Below are positions 5,751 through 9,433 of a stretch of 9,433 nt of DNA, in pieces; position 1 is the first letter of the stretch; each line of letters begins with the position of its first letter. The notes below the pieces were generated by a model. The model saw only the letters and a program-made list of their open reading frames with translations. It was not told the DNA's origin and did no database searches. The translations under genes and the position numbers were made by a program. Source of the DNA: an uncultured Collinsella sp. (GTDB taxonomy: Bacteria; Actinomycetota; Coriobacteriia; Coriobacteriales; Coriobacteriaceae); assembly GCA_938023705.1 (NCBI GenBank), contig CALJDJ010000058.1, forward strand, positions 1 to 9,433, written 5' to 3'.

Positions 5751-8700
5751 ATGAGAAAAGGGTTTTGGAGGATAGCCGCAGGCATCTGCGTTGCTTTAAC
5801 GGCGGCAACGTTTGGGCTGACGGTGGCCGCCCCGCATGCGGATGCTGTCATGCTGGAGTCGCAGGATGGTTCCATGGGTGCATCGTTTCTCCCATACGAT
5901 TCGTCTACAGGCGATGTGTGGTCAGAATTTGATGTCGCTGTTGGACAGACGGTGAAAGGAAGGCTTTCCTTTTTTAATAAAAATCACGAATGGGCGCCCA
6001 TTGACCCTAGTGATATCGATATCACATCGTCTGATGAGGATATCGCTAAAGTGAGCTATAAATCACGTGATTGGGTGTTGACAATTAGTCCCACCAAAGT
6101 CGGCACAACGACTATAACCATGAAGAGCAGGGCTGACGAGAGTTTAAACGGTTCTCTTAAGATTAAGAGCGTGGCTAATGTCAATCCAATTAAGGTGAGT
6201 TTCGTATCCTATGACCAATCCGGTGCGACGACAACGACTGCAACGCTGGGTTACACGGATGATTGTCCGCAAAAATGCGGGAACACGCACTATGCATTGC
6301 TAGAGGGGACAGTTTACGTTCGCCCCAAGGACGAGACCCGTGCGGCTACATATTTTGAAATAAAGGAAGATCCCTCAAAGGATTCCAAAGTTCAGGCAAG
6401 GGTGAATTCGAATTATTATTCATATGGAACTTCTGAGCTAAGCGCTTCTTTGCAACTCGAGGCGTTGGCGAAAGATGCAAAAGAGGCCAAGGTTCTTGTC
6501 GACTATTGCAACGGCGAGACCGAGACGAAGAAGCTATGTGATGTTGTAACCGAGAATCAGGAGCCTGGATTCAATGAGCGTGGGAACAAAAAACAAAAGA
6601 TGCTGGTTGGGGACAGCTCTTATCTTTCTGCCATTCTCAACGTTTCCCCAAATGAAGCACTGAAGGCATGCCAGCGTGCACATTGGGATGCGCTCGTTAG
6701 CTCTGTAACCTATTCTCTAGAAAGCAGCGATGTTGTTGAGCTTACCGATGGTGAAAACTCGTTTAAGGCAATAAAGCCTGGCACCGTTAAGGCTCATGCT
6801 CGTGATGGCCTTGGCAATGACCATCCCTTTGAGATAGAGGTTGTCGACCCTGCGGAAGTGAGCCTTTCGAAGGCTAAGTTTGTGTCGAGCGATTATACAT
6901 TTCCCTGTGAGGTCAGTTCAGATAGTATATCCAAAGATTGGCTTTGGCTGGAATGTGACAGGGGGTTTGAATATCCAAAGGGCGTGCTGAGCAAAAGCGC
7001 TGAGGAATTGATGGACTCCTATGCCGGCGCAAAGTATTCTTTCACTTCAGATAATCCCGATGTCCTCGAGGTAAAAGGACCGATGTTTAATGGTGGCAGT
7101 TACTTGGGGTATTTAGTGCCTCATAGTTACGGCGATGCAACGGTTTCAATGTACTTGGGTGGTCGTCTCTGCGACACTATGACCGTTCACGTCGTCAAGC
7201 CGGGCGAGGAACCTGCAAAAACTACGGTCTCCATTACGGATGGTTACTCAACATCTATGGACAAGGGCACGACTCAGCAGTTGAAGGCAAAGGTTTCCCC
7301 TGACGATAAGGCCAGTAAGGTTGTCTGGTCCTCTTCTAACGAGAGCGTCCTTACCGTCGATGGCAACGGTCTTGTTATCGCTGTCGGTGACGGTAATGCC
7401 ACGATCACGGCAACAGTTGATGGAGTCTCTGCAACCACGGATACAATTACGGTAACCACTCCGGTAGTAAGGGTCTCGAGCGTCAGTCTCAGCGCGTCGA
7501 ATCTTAAGCTTGCTGTGGGCGGTGAGCCCTCGACGTTGACCGCAACGGTTGAGCCCAACAATGCAACGAATAAGAATGTGTCCTGGTCTTCGAGCGACCC
7601 GGAGGTCGCCACGGTTGCGGACGGCGTCGTGACCCCGGTCAAGGCCGGTGCTGCCACGATCACCGTTACCACTGAGGACGGCGAGTATAGCGCCACGTGC
7701 AAGGTGACGGTTATTCAACCTGCAACGGGTATCACACTCGATAAGCAGAAGGTCACGCTTGTGGGCGCTGCAACCGAGCAGCTTAAGGCAACGGTCGTTC
7801 CCGCGGAGGCTGACCAGACGGTTGTCTGGAAGTCCAGTAACGACAGCGTCGCTACGGTCGATCAAACCGGCAAAGTGACGTCTGTTTCCAAGGGCGCCGC
7901 AACCATCACTGCTTCGACCGAAGATGGCACCTATTCTCAGGATTGCGCGGTGACCGTCTCTAATCCCGCAACGAGTCTTACAGTCGATCAGTCCTCCCTC
8001 AACCTTGCGAAGAGTGAAGAAGGTACCGTAAAAGCCTCTCTTGCCGGAGCCCTAGCAGGTGAGGTCGACGAGACCAAGCTCGCTCTGGATGACACGGGTG
8101 CTTCGAAGGCGTTTAAGGTCGTCGACAACGGCGATGGCTCCTACACCGTTGTCGCCCTCAAGACCGGTTCTGGTTCATTTGTCATCACTGCAGGGTCGCT
8201 CTCCCAGACCGTTTCGGTGAGCGTGACCAATCCCGCCCAGAAGGTTGAGCTCAACAAGACGAACCTTTCCTTTACCGTAGGCGACGCCTCCGCAAAGCTC
8301 TCCGCAACGGTGACTCCTGCAGATGCAGACGATACAACGGTGAGCTGGACCTCCAGCGACTCGTCGATCGCTACGGTCAAAGACGGCGTCGTGACGCCGC
8401 TTAAGGCCGGTACCGCCACGATCACCGCCACCTGTGGTGACAAAACAACGACCTGTACCGTTACTGTAGCGGCGAGGACCATTGCGGGCGTTGCAGGTAG
8501 CGACGGAACGGACGTTAGCGTAAGCGCCGAGAACAATGCCGCTGCCGGCATTGCCCAGAACAACAGCATCTCTCTTGTGGTCGAGGAACCGACAAATCTT
8601 ACCGACGCCGCCAATGCTACAATTTCCGGCCTTGAGCAGGGGAGTACCAAGGTTGCCGATAAGCTCGATATCAAGCTTCTCAAGGACGGCGAGGTTATCG

Positions 8701-9101
8701 AGGACTACGAAGGCATGTCCTTCATCGTCCGTGTCAAGATGACTGCCGCCATGAAGGCGCTCACCAATCTCAAGGTGCTCTACGTTGCTGAGGATGGTTC
8801 CACCCAGGCTATGGATACGTGGATCGAGGGGGACTACCTCTGCTTCCGCACGAGCCACTTCTCGACGTACGTGGTGACGGGCGAGGAGGCCAATGGGGAG
8901 CCGGCTCAGCCTACGCAGCCCGTGACGCCGTCTCAGCCTGGTCAGCAGACGACGACCAAGGTGACCAAAAAGTCTACTAAGACTACTAAGGGTGCGCTCG
9001 CCAATACGGGCGATCAGGCCCCTGCCGTCGCCTTTATTATGGCCGTTGCCGGCGCTTCGCTGATTGCCTTCGCGCTTATGCGCAAACGTCTCGAGCGTTA
9101 G
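5751..9101 (+). CDS. Sortase-anchored Big2 (bacterial Ig-like) surface protein, 1116 aa
   Basis: This is a secreted, wall-anchored, multi-domain protein, probably an adhesin. Residues 1 to about 32 are a signal peptide (MRKGFWR, hydrophobic core, cleavage near HADA). Residues about 85-140, 315-365 and 425-482 look like degenerate Big2 folds (SSDEDIAKV, SSDVVEL...IKPGTV, SDNPDVLEV). Clear Big2 domains lie at about 491-568, 575-655, 656-736 and 828-906, with the usual WSSS/WKSS, ATV and K-x-G-x-ATIT elements; 737-826 is a weak one. Residues about 910-1045 end in HFSTYVV, a common pre-anchor module. A Thr/Pro/Lys linker leads to LANTG (1083-1087), a hydrophobic helix and RKRLER. A GTG at 5706 would add 15 residues but has no ribosome site, so I chose ATG 5751, which gives a clean signal peptide. 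The 5' half is markedly AT-richer than the 3' half. Ligand unknown. Confidence 0.88.
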   Translation: MRKGFWRIAAGICVALTAATFGLTVAAPHADAVMLESQDGSMGASFLPYDSSTGDVWSEFDVAVGQTVKGRLSFFNKNHEWAPIDPSDIDITSSDEDIAKVSYKSRDWVLTISPTKVGTTTITMKSRADESLNGSLKIKSVANVNPIKVSFVSYDQSGATTTTATLGYTDDCPQKCGNTHYALLEGTVYVRPKDETRAATYFEIKEDPSKDSKVQARVNSNYYSYGTSELSASLQLEALAKDAKEAKVLVDYCNGETETKKLCDVVTENQEPGFNERGNKKQKMLVGDSSYLSAILNVSPNEALKACQRAHWDALVSSVTYSLESSDVVELTDGENSFKAIKPGTVKAHARDGLGNDHPFEIEVVDPAEVSLSKAKFVSSDYTFPCEVSSDSISKDWLWLECDRGFEYPKGVLSKSAEELMDSYAGAKYSFTSDNPDVLEVKGPMFNGGSYLGYLVPHSYGDATVSMYLGGRLCDTMTVHVVKPGEEPAKTTVSITDGYSTSMDKGTTQQLKAKVSPDDKASKVVWSSSNESVLTVDGNGLVIAVGDGNATITATVDGVSATTDTITVTTPVVRVSSVSLSASNLKLAVGGEPSTLTATVEPNNATNKNVSWSSSDPEVATVADGVVTPVKAGAATITVTTEDGEYSATCKVTVIQPATGITLDKQKVTLVGAATEQLKATVVPAEADQTVVWKSSNDSVATVDQTGKVTSVSKGAATITASTEDGTYSQDCAVTVSNPATSLTVDQSSLNLAKSEEGTVKASLAGALAGEVDETKLALDDTGASKAFKVVDNGDGSYTVVALKTGSGSFVITAGSLSQTVSVSVTNPAQKVELNKTNLSFTVGDASAKLSATVTPADADDTTVSWTSSDSSIATVKDGVVTPLKAGTATITATCGDKTTTCTVTVAARTIAGVAGSDGTDVSVSAENNAAAGIAQNNSISLVVEEPTNLTDAANATISGLEQGSTKVADKLDIKLLKDGEVIEDYEGMSFIVRVKMTAAMKALTNLKVLYVAEDGSTQAMDTWIEGDYLCFRTSHFSTYVVTGEEANGEPAQPTQPVTPSQPGQQTTTKVTKKSTKTTKGALANTGDQAPAVAFIMAVAGASLIAFALMRKRLER
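7620..7670 (+). repeat. Big2-coding direct repeat, copy 1
   Basis: These 51 bases encode the DGVVTPVKAGAATITVT end of one Big2 domain. They match 8382-8432 at 44 of 51 positions by eye, so two non-adjacent domains are related at DNA level and could recombine. Confidence 0.75.
8382..8432 (+). repeat. Big2-coding direct repeat, copy 2
   Basis: This is the partner of 7620-7670, encoding DGVVTPLKAGTATITAT. Recombination between the copies would delete 762 bases (254 codons, in frame), removing three Ig-like units while keeping the signal peptide and anchor. Confidence 0.75.
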
Positions 9102-9136
9102 GGCGCCCCTCTCGTTTAAGCGCGACCTTTCAGTCC

Positions 9137-9174
9137 AAGCCCTGTTGGTAACTCGTCTTACTAACGGGGCTTTT
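9137..9174 (+). terminator. Rho-independent terminator of the Big2 surface protein
   Basis: AAGCCCTGTTGGTAA (9137-9151) pairs with 9158-9172 over 15 bp with two wobble pairs, around a 6-base loop, and ends in four T residues. It begins 36 bases after the stop codon. It is a diverged copy of the purB terminator at 5527-5563, including the upstream CCTTTCAG. Confidence 0.88.
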
Positions 9175-9308
9175 CCGTTAAAGACTTCAGCCCGTGTGTC
9201 GCGTGCAGTGCGGCGCGTCGGAAACCGCCAGATACGCGGTCGGCGCCAACGGCCTGAACGAGGCAGCGGTCGGGGGTGCATTCGGGAGCAGCTGAGCTTC
9301 GAGTAGGG
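9175..9308 (+). other. Gene-free stretch with a structured GC-rich segment
   Basis: No supported gene. A nested hairpin is present: GGCGC (9212-9216) with GCGCC (9243-9247), enclosing ACCGC (9224-9228) with GCGGT (9236-9240). An open frame from 9182 to TGA 9293-9295 has protein-like codons (for example ETARYAVGANGLNEAAV) but no ATG and no ribosome site, so it could be the tail of a decayed gene or chance. Confidence 0.35.
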
Positions 9309-9339
9309 TTGACCTAATTCGACCGTTTGCCGATACATT
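9309..9339 (+). promoter_or_regulatory. Weak promoter-like pair before the last terminator
   Basis: TTGACC (9309-9314) is a good -35. Possible -10 partners are GATACA (9332-9337, spacer 17) or TACATT (9334-9339, spacer 19), neither strong. Transcription would begin just before the terminator at 9350, giving a very short RNA or a leader attenuator for a gene beyond the window. Confidence 0.25.
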
Positions 9340-9349
9340 TCAACCATTG

Positions 9350-9383
9350 GCGCCTTGCCCGTCTTGGGCAAGGCGCTTTTTTT
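9350..9383 (+). terminator. Strong Rho-independent terminator without an obvious gene
   Basis: GCGCCTTGCCC (9350-9360) and GGGCAAGGCGC (9366-9376) form a perfect 11-bp stem around GTCTT, followed by seven T residues (9377-9383). The Big2 gene already ends at its own terminator near 9174, so this one must stop read-through, an unrecognised transcript, or act as an attenuator. Confidence 0.9.
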
Positions 9384-9385
9384 CA

Positions 9386-9418
9386 AGACTTTAGTCTGCT
9401 GGCCGCGCAGCGGCCAGC
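9386..9418. repeat. Tandem palindromic hairpins
   Basis: AGAC-TTTA-GTCT (9386-9397) is followed directly by GCTGGCCGC-GCA-GCGGCCAGC (9398-9418), a perfect 9-bp stem with a 3-base loop. The style (short perfect stems with tri- or tetraloops, back to back) resembles the element at 3905-3982. It is not followed by a T run and so is not a plus-strand terminator. It could be a REP-like palindrome. Confidence 0.55.
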
Positions 9419-9433
9419 TTTAAACCACCCGCT

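Noticed and set aside
9182..9295. Protein-like frame after the Big2 gene
   Set aside because: It has no ATG, no ribosome site and only about 37 codons; it could be a gene remnant but cannot be supported as a CDS.
9200..9300. SRP RNA-like segment (GGCCTGAACGAGGCAGC)
   Set aside because: It only loosely resembles the SRP core; the GGAA tetraloop and the conserved asymmetric loop are missing.
8175..9386. Long minus-strand open frame opposite the end of the Big2 gene (403 codons)
   Set aside because: It is antisense to clear Big2 repeats and the sorting signal, runs through two terminators, and its translation is arginine-rich and low in recognisable content.

Overview
The window looks like chromosome from a high-GC Gram-positive gut-type bacterium, most likely an actinobacterium of the Coriobacteriia and possibly Collinsella-like. 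The reasons are the GC-rich codon use of purB, two very large sortase-anchored surface proteins, and an LAxTG-type sorting signal, which is typical of Actinobacteria. The taxon is inferred from protein style and was not tested by a search.

Layout, left to right. (1) Positions 13-3444 on the minus strand encode a 1143-residue thioester/Cna-B adhesin ending in an LPATG wall-sorting signal. (2) A divergent intergenic region of about 300 bases separates it from a plus-strand tRNA-Gly(CCC) gene, which has its own promoter and a strong terminator. (3) Positions 3867-4007 hold a compact structured element: an inverted T-arm copy on the left, a 17-base copy of the tRNA-Gly 3' end on the right, and three hairpins between them. 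(4) purB (adenylosuccinate lyase) lies at 4111-5454 and ends at a 15-bp-stem terminator. (5) A short regulatory region at 5564-5750 contains two candidate promoters, a run of nine G residues between one -35/-10 pair, an inverted repeat, and two possible tiny leader ORFs. (6) Positions 5751-9101 encode a 1116-residue bacterial-Ig-like (Big2) surface protein with an LANTG sorting signal. (7) It ends at a terminator that is a diverged copy of the purB terminator. The last 250 bases contain no convincing gene, but hold a structured stretch, a promoter-like pair, a second strong terminator and a pair of palindromic hairpins.

The genes do not form a pathway. A housekeeping core (tRNA-Gly, purB) sits between two cell-surface adhesin genes. 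Neither adhesin has a sortase beside it in the window, and their sorting motifs differ (LPATG and LANTG), so they probably rely on different sortases encoded elsewhere.

The most interesting signals are the G9 tract in the promoter spacer of the Big2 protein, which suggests ON/OFF or graded phase variation of a surface protein; the tRNA-Gly-flanked structured element; and the near-identical terminators bracketing the Big2 gene, which suggest the gene behaves as an inserted or exchangeable cassette. None of these has been tested beyond reading the sequence.
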